This document shows, piece after piece, positions 27,244 through 35,241 of a stretch of 64,000 nt of DNA (position 1 is the first letter of the stretch; the number at the start of each line of letters is the position of its first letter). Source of the DNA: Phreatobacter aquaticus (GTDB lineage Bacteria > Pseudomonadota > Alphaproteobacteria > Rhizobiales > Phreatobacteraceae). A program made the translations under genes and the position numbers. The DNA is taken from assembly GCF_005160265.1 (NCBI RefSeq), contig NZ_CP039865.1, positions 4,813,001-4,877,000 of the forward strand. Reading direction: 5' to 3'. The notes under the pieces are model-generated. The model worked only from the letters and a program-made list of their open reading frames with translations, was not told the DNA's origin and did no database searches.

Positions 27244-27260
27244 TTAAATCCGGCTTAACC
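27244..27260. promoter_or_regulatory. CtrA box upstream of second OMP gene
   Basis: TTAA-ATCCGGC-TTAACC fits the extended CtrA site TTAA-N7-TTAAC exactly, with another TTAA at 27268-27271. It is about 80 bases upstream of the OMP start and shares the CCGGCTTAA core with the box before the first paralogue. Confidence 0.62.
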
Positions 27261-27336
27261 CTAAGGATTAAGGTTATCGGCAGGTGAACGGCGGTCTGGC
27301 CTGTGGCTTTTGGGTCATGCCTTGCGCTTGGCCATG

Positions 27337-27475
27337 CACCCCACCCCAACCCTCCCCTCACGAGGGAAGGGGGAAGAGTGCGCCTGGCCTGACGGCCGCG
27401 CCGAGAGTTGGAACAGGCACCAGCGAGAGCGGAGATACCCCCGCCCCTCATCGAGGGGAGGGTTGGGGTGGGGTG
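27337..27475. repeat. Intergenic inverted repeat, family D
   Basis: Outer arms CACCCCACCCCAACCCTCCCC and its reverse complement ending GGGGAGGGTTGGGGTGGGG bracket about 100 bases, with small inner palindromes (CCCTCACGAGGGA and CCCTCATCGAGGGG). No protein is credible inside it. Confidence 0.8.
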
Positions 27476-27501
27476 ATTGAAAGAGAGTTTCGGCCGGGGC
27501 T

Positions 27502-27698
27502 CTCCTCACCTCTCCCCGCAGGCGGGGAGAGGTCGACCGAGGCAACGCCGAGGTCGGGTGAGGGGCAGGTCAGGCCGGGAAGAGCAATCGCTCGAGAGAG
27601 ACCATGGCATCGCCCCGCAGAACGATCTCGGAACGAGCCCCTCACCCGGCAGCAAGCGCTGCCGACCTCTCCCCGCAAGCGGGGAGAGGTGAGGAGAG
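27502..27698. repeat. Paired hairpin repeat upstream of glmM 3' end
   Basis: Two copies of TCTCCCCGC-loop-GCGGGGAGAGGT (about 27510-27531 and 27668-27690) lie in inverted order. Arms CTCCTCACC/GGTGAGGAG form the outer ends, and GAGGTCGGGTGAGGGG mirrors CCCCTCACCCGGC inside. Together with the family D copy it fills the 571-base gap between the second OMP gene and glmM, which holds no gene. Confidence 0.65.
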
Positions 27699-27736
27699 CC
27701 AGCTACCAGGGCTCGCTGACCGCGCCCCCCTGCCCC

Positions 27737-29083
27737 TTACGCCGCGGCCTTGGTCACCGCATCGACGATCTGGTCGACCACAGTCTCTACCAGGTCTCGG
27801 TCGTCGCCTTCCGCCATCACGCGGATCACCGGCTCGGTGCCGGAGGGGCGGATGACCAGGCGGCCGTGATGGCCAAGCTTCTCCTTGGCGTCGTCGATCG
27901 CCGTCACCACGCCGGCATTCTCGAGCGGCTTGCCGCCCTTGAAGCGGACGTTCTTGAGGATCTGCGGCAGCGGCTCGAACCGGTGGCAGACCTCCGAGAC
28001 CGGCTTGCCGCTCTTGATCACCACGGCCAGCACCTGCAAGGCCGCCACCAGCCCGTCGCCGGTGGTCGAATAGTCGGACAGGATGATGTGGCCGGACTGT
28101 TCGCCGCCGACATTGAAGCCATGCTCGCGCATGTGCTCCAGCACATAGCGGTCGCCGACCGGCGTGCGCGCCATGCCAAGGCCTAGGCCGCCGAGGAACC
28201 GCTCCAGGCCGAGATTGCTCATGACGGTGGCAACGATGCCCGGCGCCGACAGCCGCCCGTCATCGAGCCAGGACTGGGCGACGACTGCCATCAGTTGGTC
28301 GCCATCGACGACCTGGCCCTTCTCGTCGACGATCAGCACGCGGTCGGCATCGCCATCCAGCGCAATGCCGATATCGGCGCGCATCTCGCGCACCTTCTCC
28401 ACCAGCGCCTGCGGATGGGTCGAGCCGCACTCGTCGTTGATGTTGAAGCCATCGGGCTTGTCGCCCATCGTGATGACCTCGGCGCCGAGCTCCCAGAGCG
28501 CGGCGGGCGCCACCTTGTAGCCGGCGCCATTAGCGCAATCGACCACGATGCGCAGGCCGCCGAGTTCCAGATGGCGCGGCAGGGTGCGCTTGGCGAATTC
28601 GATATAGCGGGCCGGCGCGTCATCGATGCGCTTGGCGCGGCCGAGTGCGCGCGATCCGGCCAGATGCTTGGTCAGATCCTGGTCGAGCAGCTTCTCGATA
28701 TCGTGCTCCACCTCGTCGGACAGCTTGTAGCCGTCGGGCGCGAACAGCTTGATGCCGTTGTCGGGGAAGGCATTGTGGGAGGCCGAGATCATCACGCCGA
28801 GATCGGCGCGCATCGAGCGCGTCAGCATGGCGACCGACGGCGTCGGCAGCGGGCCGACCAGCAGCACGTCCATGCCGACCGAGGTGAAGCCGGCGACCAT
28901 CGCATATTCGATCATGTAGCCGGACAGCCGCGTGTCCTTGCCGATCAGCACGCGGTGGCGGTGGTCACCGCGCTGGAAGGCGATGCCGGCGGCCTGGCCG
29001 ACCTTCATCGCGAATTCGGGCGTCAGCGGCGTGGAATTGGCGCGGCCGCGAATGCCATCCGTGCCGAAATATTTGCGGGCCAT
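27737..29083 (-). CDS. glmM: Phosphoglucosamine mutase
   Basis: This 448-residue enzyme interconverts glucosamine-6-phosphate and glucosamine-1-phosphate for UDP-GlcNAc, and hence peptidoglycan and LPS. It starts [16 protein letters not shown]. It carries the phosphoserine loop [16 protein letters not shown], the metal site [17 protein letters not shown], the sugar loop [19 protein letters not shown] and the phosphate loop [16 protein letters not shown]. In related genomes glmM follows ftsH; here about 9.7 kb of other genes separate them. Cytoplasmic, single gene. Confidence 0.98.
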   Translation of the reverse strand: MARKYFGTDGIRGRANSTPLTPEFAMKVGQAAGIAFQRGDHRHRVLIGKDTRLSGYMIEYAMVAGFTSVGMDVLLVGPLPTPSVAMLTRSMRADLGVMISASHNAFPDNGIKLFAPDGYKLSDEVEHDIEKLLDQDLTKHLAGSRALGRAKRIDDAPARYIEFAKRTLPRHLELGGLRIVVDCANGAGYKVAPAALWELGAEVITMGDKPDGFNINDECGSTHPQALVEKVREMRADIGIALDGDADRVLIVDEKGQVVDGDQLMAVVAQSWLDDGRLSAPGIVATVMSNLGLERFLGGLGLGMARTPVGDRYVLEHMREHGFNVGGEQSGHIILSDYSTTGDGLVAALQVLAVVIKSGKPVSEVCHRFEPLPQILKNVRFKGGKPLENAGVVTAIDDAKEKLGHHGRLVIRPSGTEPVIRVMAEGDDRDLVETVVDQIVDAVTKAAA

Positions 29084-29269
29084 GGCCTGCCTTTTCTTGT
29101 TCAGGGCCGCGTGTCCGGCGGCTTCGTCGAATCAAGGGCAATGATGCCTCTGGACGCGGCTTATACGCTCCTTTCGGCCATTCTGTCGCCTTGGGCGGCT
29201 TCAACATTGGTGAGCGTGTGTGACAGGCGGGGGGCGGCTTTCTTCGGGAAGGTCGATAGAAGCCGCGCA

Positions 29270-29677
29270 TCATGCCGCGGGCGTGATCCAATCCACGGGG
29301 ACGTCGAGAGCCTTGGCGAGCGCTGCCAGAGTCTCGTCTGTGCCACGGCGCGTCTTGTTCTCGAGGGCCGAGAGATAGGGCTGCTCAATGCCTGCGGCTT
29401 TCGCGAGCTCCACCTGTGTCAGCCCACGCCATTTGCGGATCGCGGTCAGAACACCCTTCCCCTTGAGAATGAGCGCGGAGACCTCGGCGGGGAGAACCAT
29501 CCGCCCCTGGGCTGCAAACGCCGCCTTGCGGGCATCATAGACCGCGATGTCGTCGGCCATCTCCTCCGCCTCTGATGCCAGAGCCGCCAGGCGGTCGAAC
29601 TCCGCACGAGACATGATCACCATCTCCTCGCCGCCAGGGGTCATGAAGGTGTGGATCGCCGGGCTCATGACATTCAT
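29270..29677 (-). CDS. HTH-type antitoxin (HigA/XRE-like) of a RelE-type module
   Basis: This 135-residue protein ends with a lambda-repressor-like helix-turn-helix (LTQVELAKAAGIEQPYLSALENKTRRGTDETLAALAKAL, quoted here as one domain at about residues 85-125). An N-terminal prevent-host-death-like half precedes it (MTPGGEEMVIMSRAEFDRL). It should bind and neutralise a RelE/HigB toxin and repress the operon. The ATG at 29677 has GAGG just upstream and lies four bases after the toxin stop, so it was translated by coupling. The partner toxin gene upstream carries an amber codon, leaving this antitoxin apparently unpaired. Confidence 0.85.
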   Translation of the reverse strand: MNVMSPAIHTFMTPGGEEMVIMSRAEFDRLAALASEAEEMADDIAVYDARKAAFAAQGRMVLPAEVSALILKGKGVLTAIRKWRGLTQVELAKAAGIEQPYLSALENKTRRGTDETLAALAKALDVPVDWITPAA

Positions 29678-29681
29678 CTCC

Positions 29682-29933
29682 TCAATTCCGCTGATAGGTC
29701 GTGGACGACCGGCGGCCGATATAGAAGGCAAGGACGGTCGCTCCGTCCTCGTCGAAGATCACCCGGTATTCCCCCACGCGGAGCCGGAAACCCTAGCGCC
29801 CGACGAGAGCTATGACATGGCCAGTCCCCTCGATGGCATAGCGCGACATCGCCATGTCGATCGCGATCTGGGCCGACGCCGGGAGGCCGTCGAAATCCTT
29901 GGCAGCGGCGGGAGAAAGGATGATCGTCTTCAT
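29682..29933 (-). pseudogene. RelE/ParE-type toxin interrupted by an amber codon
   Basis: The minus-strand frame from ATG 29933 reads MKTIILSPAAAKDFDGLPAS at the N-terminus, later YAIEGTGHVIALVGR, then a TAG at 29795-29793. It resumes in the same frame as GFRLRVGEYRVIFDEDG and AFYIGRRSSTTYQRN, ending at TGA 29682. The second part contains the RLRVGxYRVIF strand and C-terminal Tyr/Arg of RelE toxins, which form the catalytic surface. The stop is codon 47 of 84; a single change from CAG or AAG would create it. Translation would yield only the inactive N-terminal half, so I call it a toxin pseudogene. A sequencing error cannot be excluded. Confidence 0.8.
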
Positions 29934-30531
29934 GCGCCACATGCGTGTTCATATATCACAGCGATCAGCAATATCGCAATATTTTCGGTGATATTTGGGG
30001 CTGCTCGGCAGGTCTGTTCGCCCTCCCCCTACCCCCCAACGCCTTCATCCCCGCGCCTCCCGGCCGGGGTTTGCCCATCAAGGCCGCCTCGCGAAGGCGG
30101 CGCGGACCGGTCCGGCTCCGGCCGCGTCTGGCGGCAGGAACCGGTTTTTGAAACTGAGCCATTCACGTCCGTTGCCGGACCGGCCCGCGCGCGGCGTTTG
30201 AGGTCTGCTCCGCCTGCACCCCTGGAGGACTGCGCTTTCTATCCTCCACTACAGCGGCGCCCGCTCGGGACGCCGGGATGAGACGGCTTGAACCGCCGAA
30301 CCAGGGATTGCGTTAGATCCCGAAGCCCGGCCACCGCTCCCCGGCCGGGCGCACGGACGCCCCGTGCGCTCCCTTCTCCGGCAGGAGACGGGAGAGATCA
30401 TCGCACGGGTTCGGCGGATGGGCGGTCGGCTGATCGAACAATCGGCGGGGTTGCAGGCAAAACGCGAGACAGATCAGCGGTTTATCCCGTAGCCGGCGCC
30501 ATGCCCCGGCCGCACTTGTCCCCGTCGGGCG
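29934..30531. other. 600-base gene-free region with a chain of stem-loops
   Basis: No credible protein is encoded here. Seven consecutive stems occur between 30223 and 30478: TGGAGGA/TCCTCCA (30223-30248), GGCGCCC/GGG-CGCC (30256-30274), GGGAT/ATCCC (30304-30321), GCCCGGCC/GGCCGGGC (about 30325-30350), GCGCACGG/CCGTGCGC (about 30349-30370), CTCCC-TCTCC/GGAGA-GGGAG (30369-30394) and GCTGATC/GATCAGC (30429-30478). Further left, GCCGCC/GGCGGC (30083-30101) adds another. It may encode a structured RNA on either strand, but I do not recognise RNase P, tmRNA, SRP or 6S signatures in it. Confidence 0.5.
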
Positions 30532-30771
30532 TCAGGAATTCCGGAAATAGCGCTCGACCTGGCCGTTCAGCTTGAGCGTCAGGGGATTGCCCTTGCGGTC
30601 CTTGGCGACGCCAGCCGCAACCCGCACCCAGCCCTCGCTGACGCAATATTCCTCGACATTGGTCTTTTCCACGCCCTTGAAGCGGATTCCGACGTCCCGC
30701 GACAGCGCCGCCTCGTCATAGAACGGGCTGGACGGATCGGTGGACAGGCGGTCGGGAGGCGTGTCGGACAT
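30532..30771 (-). CDS. DUF3297 family protein
   Basis: This 79-residue protein matches the small DUF3297 family closely: it begins MSDTPPDRLSTDPSSPFYDE and continues with GIRFKGVEKTNVEEYCVSEGW and DRKGNPLTLKLNG. The family is widespread in Proteobacteria and has no established function. There is no signal peptide or membrane segment. ATG start at 30771. It is divergent from a diguanylate cyclase gene and lies beside the hairpin-rich stretch. Confidence 0.9.
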   Translation of the reverse strand: MSDTPPDRLSTDPSSPFYDEAALSRDVGIRFKGVEKTNVEEYCVSEGWVRVAAGVAKDRKGNPLTLKLNGQVERYFRNS

Positions 30772-31006
30772 GGCGAAAACTCATCATCGCAAGAGATCGA
30801 TGCGCTCCATACCCCCGCGCCACGCCGAAGGAAAGCCAGCGATTGCGGGGCAGCGTTCGAGCAATGCTCGCCTTATGACGCCAAGCCCTTCGATCTTAAC
30901 CTCTGGTGAGGATGTTTCGGACAATTCTAGCGCGCCCACGGACGACCGGCCACAACGCAGTGGTCCTGAGTCGGCAGGGTCCGCCTGGGAAAGGGCCGCC
31001 TCGACA

Positions 31007-32182
31007 ATGCCGTCGCTGCACGCACCGACACTGCTGCTCACCCTTGTGATGGTGGCGCTTGCGACCGGCGTGCTGCATCTGTTGTCGTCGCGCCAGAACC
31101 GTTCCGAGGTCTCGCTCGTCTATTGGGGCCTGTCCAACCTGATGGCCGCCCTGGCGCTGGGCCTGCTCGGCACGCGGCAGGTCTGGAACGACCGGCTCAG
31201 CATCGATGTCGCCAATGCGGCCCTCTACTTCAGCTTCATGCTGAGCTTTGCCGGCATGCGCCGCTTCTGCGGCAAGCCGGTCTGGTGGCCCCTGCTGCTC
31301 ATCCCCTCGCTGGTCTGGCTGGCCTTGTGCCAGGGACCGGTCTTCTACGCCTCGATCGAGGCGCGCATGGCGGTCAATTCCACGTTCAGCGGCGCGATCT
31401 GGATGGCGACCGCCTACACGCTGTGGAGCTACCGCACCGAGCCGCTCGCATCGCGGGCGCCGACCTATTTCTGGATGGCGATTCACGCCGGCATCTTCAT
31501 TCTGCGCGTGCCGCTGCTGCTCTATCTTGGCGTGCCCAAGGGCGTCGACCTGTTCACCAGCCCGCTCATGTCGCTGACCCTCATCGAGGGTCTGATCCAC
31601 GTCACCATCATCTCGTTCCTGCAGATGTCGCTGACCAAGGACCGCGCGGAAAACCGCTACCGCCTGGCCGCCGAGACCGACATGCTGACCGGGCTCGCCA
31701 ATCGCCGCGCCTTCTTCGACCAGGCAGAGGTGAAGCTCGCGGAAGCGCGCCGCACGCTCCGCCCGGCCTCCGTCCTGCTGATCGACGTCGACCGGTTCAA
31801 GGCAATCAACGACACCCATGGCCATGCCGGCGGCGACGCCGTCCTGGTGGCGCTCGCCCAGGCGATCTCCCAGCACCTGCGGCCGAACGAGGTGTTCGGA
31901 CGCCTCGGCGGCGAGGAATTCGGCTGCCTCCTGCCGGAAACGCCGCTCGCCACCGCTTCCATCATTGCCGAGGGCCTGCGCGCCCGCATTGCCGGCCTCG
32001 AGATCCGCAACGGCGACGATGTGATCCGCGTCTCGGTCAGCATCGGCGTCTCGGCCACCACCAGCACGCCCGGCGGCCTCGACAGGCTGCTCGCCGAGGC
32101 CGATGCCGGCCTCTATCAGGCCAAGCGCGACGGACGCGACCGCGTGGTGACGGCGCCGGTGCAGTTGCTCAAGGCGGGTTGA
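31007..32182 (+). CDS. Membrane diguanylate cyclase (GGDEF)
   Basis: This protein of about 391 residues has six or seven membrane helices (TLLLTLVMVALATGVLHLL, then VANAALYFSFMLSFAGM and WWPLLLIPSLVWLALC onward) and a C-terminal GGDEF domain. The active-site loop RLGGEEFG is at about residue 300, and VLLIDVDRFKAINDTHGHAGGDAVL is intact, so it should make cyclic di-GMP from GTP. The inhibitory I-site is absent: RPNE stands where RxxD is expected. Starts at 30875 and upstream are open in frame, but 31007 places the first helix at the N-terminus as in relatives. Signal sensed unknown. Confidence 0.88.
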   Translation: MPSLHAPTLLLTLVMVALATGVLHLLSSRQNRSEVSLVYWGLSNLMAALALGLLGTRQVWNDRLSIDVANAALYFSFMLSFAGMRRFCGKPVWWPLLLIPSLVWLALCQGPVFYASIEARMAVNSTFSGAIWMATAYTLWSYRTEPLASRAPTYFWMAIHAGIFILRVPLLLYLGVPKGVDLFTSPLMSLTLIEGLIHVTIISFLQMSLTKDRAENRYRLAAETDMLTGLANRRAFFDQAEVKLAEARRTLRPASVLLIDVDRFKAINDTHGHAGGDAVLVALAQAISQHLRPNEVFGRLGGEEFGCLLPETPLATASIIAEGLRARIAGLEIRNGDDVIRVSVSIGVSATTSTPGGLDRLLAEADAGLYQAKRDGRDRVVTAPVQLLKAG

Positions 32183-32270
32183 GGGCTTGTCCGGGGCTTG
32201 ACCCGGCAGCGCCGATCGCGGCGAACTCACGGCATGGCCTGTTCCGGCCGCCTGCCCCGCGGAGACCGCC

Positions 32271-32801
32271 ATGCGCGCCAGAATGCCGGCCCACCTCCTC
32301 GCGCTTGCCGGCCTCTGGCTGATCGCGGCAAGCCCCGCGGCGCTCGCGCAAGCCAAGGGCAAGACCGGCGCCGAGACGCCGCCCCCGGCCGCCCCCTCCG
32401 CCACAAATGCCTCCATCACCGGCTCGTGGGTCGGCACCTATGTCTGCCTGCAGGGCCGCACCGGCCTGACGCTGACCATCGACGAGGCAAACCCCGACCG
32501 CGCGCGGGCGACCTTCCATTTCTATGCCGATGCCAGCAATCCAGCCGTCCCCTCCGGCTGTTTCAGCCAGACCGGCCGCTATGATCCGCAGACACGCCGC
32601 CTGACGCTCGCCGGCGGGCGCTGGATCGTCCGCCCGCGCAATTACGAGACCGTGGGGCTCACCGGCACGATGGACGCCACCGGCCAGGTTCTGTCGGGCA
32701 GGGTGACCCAGGCCGAGGGCTGCACGACGTTCCGGCTGGAGCGGAGACCGCATCCGGACAGCGCGCCAGCGGCGTGCGGGGTGAGTGCGGCTCTCCGCTA
32801 G
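32271..32801 (+). CDS. Secreted protein of unknown function
   Basis: This 176-residue protein has a signal peptide (LLALAGLWLIAASPAALAQ). The mature part has a short Pro/Ala linker and a compact domain from about residue 45 (ITGSWVGTYVCLQGRTGLTLTIDE, GCFSQTGRYDPQTRRLTLAGGRW, VTQAEGCTTFRLER) with four cysteines that could pair as two disulphides. The GSWVGTYVCLQG start resembles small lipocalin-like or calycin folds, which is only a guess. The ATG at 32271 has GGAG six bases upstream. It is 88 bases downstream of the diguanylate cyclase and may be co-transcribed. Confidence 0.78.
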   Translation: MRARMPAHLLALAGLWLIAASPAALAQAKGKTGAETPPPAAPSATNASITGSWVGTYVCLQGRTGLTLTIDEANPDRARATFHFYADASNPAVPSGCFSQTGRYDPQTRRLTLAGGRWIVRPRNYETVGLTGTMDATGQVLSGRVTQAEGCTTFRLERRPHPDSAPAACGVSAALR

Positions 32802-32811
32802 AGCCTCATCC

Positions 32812-33816
32812 CTACCGCGCCACACGCCCCTCGATCGGGTACGCCGGATCGCTATAGCCCGGCGTCGACGGATGGCCCGTTGCCACCAGTTTATCCACCA
32901 GCGCCTCGTCGGCCTTGGTGAAGGCATATCCCGGCGCGCCGAGATAATCCTCGAACTGCGCCATGGTGCGCGGGCCGGCGATCGCCGCGGTCACCAGCTT
33001 GTTGTTCAGCACCCAGGCGGTGGCGAATTGGCCCGGCGTGATGCCGCGCTTCTCGGCATGGGCTTTCAGCTTCTGCGCGATGACGAGGGATTCCTTGCGC
33101 CATTCCGTCTGCATCATGCGCGTGTCGGCGCGGGCCGCGCGGGTGCCTTCCGGCGGCGGGGACTTCGGGTCGTACTTGCCCGACAGGATGCCGCGCGCCA
33201 GCGGCGAATAGGGCACCACGCCGAGGCCGTAGAAATCGCAGGCCGGCAGAACCTCCACCTCGGGCATGCGGTTCATGGCGTTGTAATAGGGCTGGCAGAC
33301 CACCGGGCGGTCGATGCCGAGCCGGTCGGCGATGGCGCAGACTTCGGCGATGCGCCAGGCGCGGAAATTCGACACGCCCCAATGGCGGATCTTGCCTTGC
33401 CGGATGAGGTCGCCGAGCGCCGAGACGGTCTCGGCGAGCGATGTCGAATGGTCCTCCTTGTGGAGGTAATAGATGTCGATCACATCGGTGCCGAGGCGCT
33501 TCAGGCTGGCCTCCACCGCGCGGAACATGTAGCCGCGGCCAAGGCCGCGATCATTCGGGCCGGGGCCGGTGGGATTGCAGAGCTTGGTGGCGAGGATCCA
33601 TTGCGAGCGGTCGGCCTTGATGGCGCGGCCCGTGATCTCCTCCGAGCGGCCCTCGGTATAGACATCCGCCGTGTCGATGAAATTGACGCCGGCATCCTTG
33701 GCCCGGCCGATGATCTTGACCGCGTCCTTCTCATTGGTCGGCCCGCCGAACATCATGGTGCCGAGGCAGATGGGCGAGACCTTCAGGCTCGAGCGGCCGA
33801 GATTGCGGGGCTGCAT
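32812..33816 (-). CDS. Aldo/keto reductase
   Basis: This 334-residue NADPH-dependent oxidoreductase of the AKR superfamily begins [21 protein letters not shown]. The catalytic tetrad appears present: Asp and Tyr in [15 protein letters not shown], Lys in ILATKLCNP and His in [22 protein letters not shown] and [14 protein letters not shown] at the C-terminus are the coenzyme-binding segments. It reduces an aldehyde or ketone; substrate unknown. The ATG at 33816 has GGAG seven bases upstream. It converges with the secreted-protein gene ten bases away. Confidence 0.93.
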   Translation of the reverse strand: MQPRNLGRSSLKVSPICLGTMMFGGPTNEKDAVKIIGRAKDAGVNFIDTADVYTEGRSEEITGRAIKADRSQWILATKLCNPTGPGPNDRGLGRGYMFRAVEASLKRLGTDVIDIYYLHKEDHSTSLAETVSALGDLIRQGKIRHWGVSNFRAWRIAEVCAIADRLGIDRPVVCQPYYNAMNRMPEVEVLPACDFYGLGVVPYSPLARGILSGKYDPKSPPPEGTRAARADTRMMQTEWRKESLVIAQKLKAHAEKRGITPGQFATAWVLNNKLVTAAIAGPRTMAQFEDYLGAPGYAFTKADEALVDKLVATGHPSTPGYSDPAYPIEGRVAR

Positions 33817-34010
33817 GGGACGTCTCCGGGGCGTGTCTTGGAGAGCCTGTCTTTGGGGCAGGCGAACGGGCGCGTAGAGAAGCCGACGGCGCGCCGTCCC
33901 GCAAGCGGCGATTGGGCATGGCCGCACCTGGGAGGCCGGATGGCCGCCTTGCCGCCTTGGGGCCTCCCGCGCCACAGTGCCCGCCCCGTCACCGGCAGCA
34001 GCAAGCCCCC

Positions 34011-35129
34011 ATGGCCATCATTTCAGTCGAACCGTTCATCCTTCATGTGCCGGTGACCGGCTCCAGCATTTCCGATTCCACCCACACCCTGTCGCATTGG
34101 GGCGTGGTGGGCGCGCGGGTGCACACCGATGACGGCCTCGTCGGCACCGGCTTCACCGGCACCCATGCCGACCTCATGGGGGACCGGCTGATCACCCAGT
34201 GCATTGCCACGTCCTATGCGCCGCTGCTGATCGGCGAGGACGAGGCCGACATCACCCGGCTCTGGCAGAAGCTGGCGCGCCACCCGCCGGTGCAGTGGAT
34301 CGGCCGGGCCGGCATCAGCCATATCGCGCTTGGTGCGCTCGACATCGCGCTGTGGGACATCAAGGCCAAGCGCGCGGGCCAACCCTTATGGAAGCTGCTC
34401 GGCGGCTCCACCTCGGACAGGCTGATGGCCTACAACACCGATATCGGCTGGCTGTCGATCCCCGACGACGAGCTGATCGCGGGCTCGCGCCGCGCCGTCG
34501 AGGAGGAAGGGTTCCGCGGCATCAAGGTGAAGGTCGGATCGGCCGACATGGCGCGCGACCTGAAGCGGCTTGCCGCCGTCCGCAAGGCGATCGGTCCCGG
34601 CCTGATGCTGGCCATCGACGGCAATGGCCGCTGGGACCTGCCGACCTGCATTCGCTTCTGCCGCGAGGCCGACGGGCTCGACATCTTCTGGTTCGAGGAG
34701 CCGCTCTGGTACGACGACATTGCAGGCCATGCGGCTCTCGCCCGGGCAAGCCGCATCCCCGTCGCGCTCGGCGAACAGCTCTACACGGCGGAGGCCTTTT
34801 CCGAGTTCATCGGCCGCGGCGCGGTGCATTACGTCCAGCCCGACGTCACGCGCCTTGCCGGCATCACCGAATATATCCGCGTCGCCGAGATCGCCCACGG
34901 CGCGCGACTGCCGGTGGTCGCCCATGCCGGCGACATGAGCCAGGTGCATGTCCACCTCGCCCACTGGCATCCGGCAAGCGCGATGCTGGAATATATCCCC
35001 TGGATCAAGGACTGTTTCGAGGAGCCGATCCGCGTGGTCGACGGCAATTTCGTCCGGCCCTCGCAACCGGGCGCCGGCACCAGCGTGATGCCCGAAAAGT
35101 TCGCCCAGTTCTCGAAAACACTGGGATAG
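34011..35129 (+). CDS. Mandelate racemase/muconate lactonizing enzyme family protein
   Basis: This 372-residue enolase-superfamily enzyme has the capping domain and a barrel with the catalytic set: Lys-x-Lys in GIKVKVG (about residues 172-174), metal Asp in LAIDGNGRW (about 203), Glu in WFEEPLW, Glu in VALGEQLYT, and the His/Asp region [13 protein letters not shown]. The KxK base and the HAG motif place it in the mandelate-racemase subgroup, which includes acid-sugar dehydratases; it abstracts a proton next to a carboxylate. It is divergent from the aldo/keto reductase, so the pair may share a sugar-acid pathway. The substrate is not deducible. Confidence 0.92.
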   Translation: MAIISVEPFILHVPVTGSSISDSTHTLSHWGVVGARVHTDDGLVGTGFTGTHADLMGDRLITQCIATSYAPLLIGEDEADITRLWQKLARHPPVQWIGRAGISHIALGALDIALWDIKAKRAGQPLWKLLGGSTSDRLMAYNTDIGWLSIPDDELIAGSRRAVEEEGFRGIKVKVGSADMARDLKRLAAVRKAIGPGLMLAIDGNGRWDLPTCIRFCREADGLDIFWFEEPLWYDDIAGHAALARASRIPVALGEQLYTAEAFSEFIGRGAVHYVQPDVTRLAGITEYIRVAEIAHGARLPVVAHAGDMSQVHVHLAHWHPASAMLEYIPWIKDCFEEPIRVVDGNFVRPSQPGAGTSVMPEKFAQFSKTLG

Positions 35130-35241
35130 ACGGGGCTGCGACGCCGCCCGCCTTGCCACACCGCGTGAAGCGCGGCTAAGTCAGCCTGTAGATCAAGACT
35201 CAGGCCGGTGCCGCAATGGCGCCACAAGCGAGGCCCATGGC

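Noticed and set aside
30223-30478. Hairpin chain as tmRNA, RNase P, SRP or 6S RNA
   Set aside because: None of the conserved core sequences I know for these RNAs is present, and no tag-peptide frame is found on either strand.
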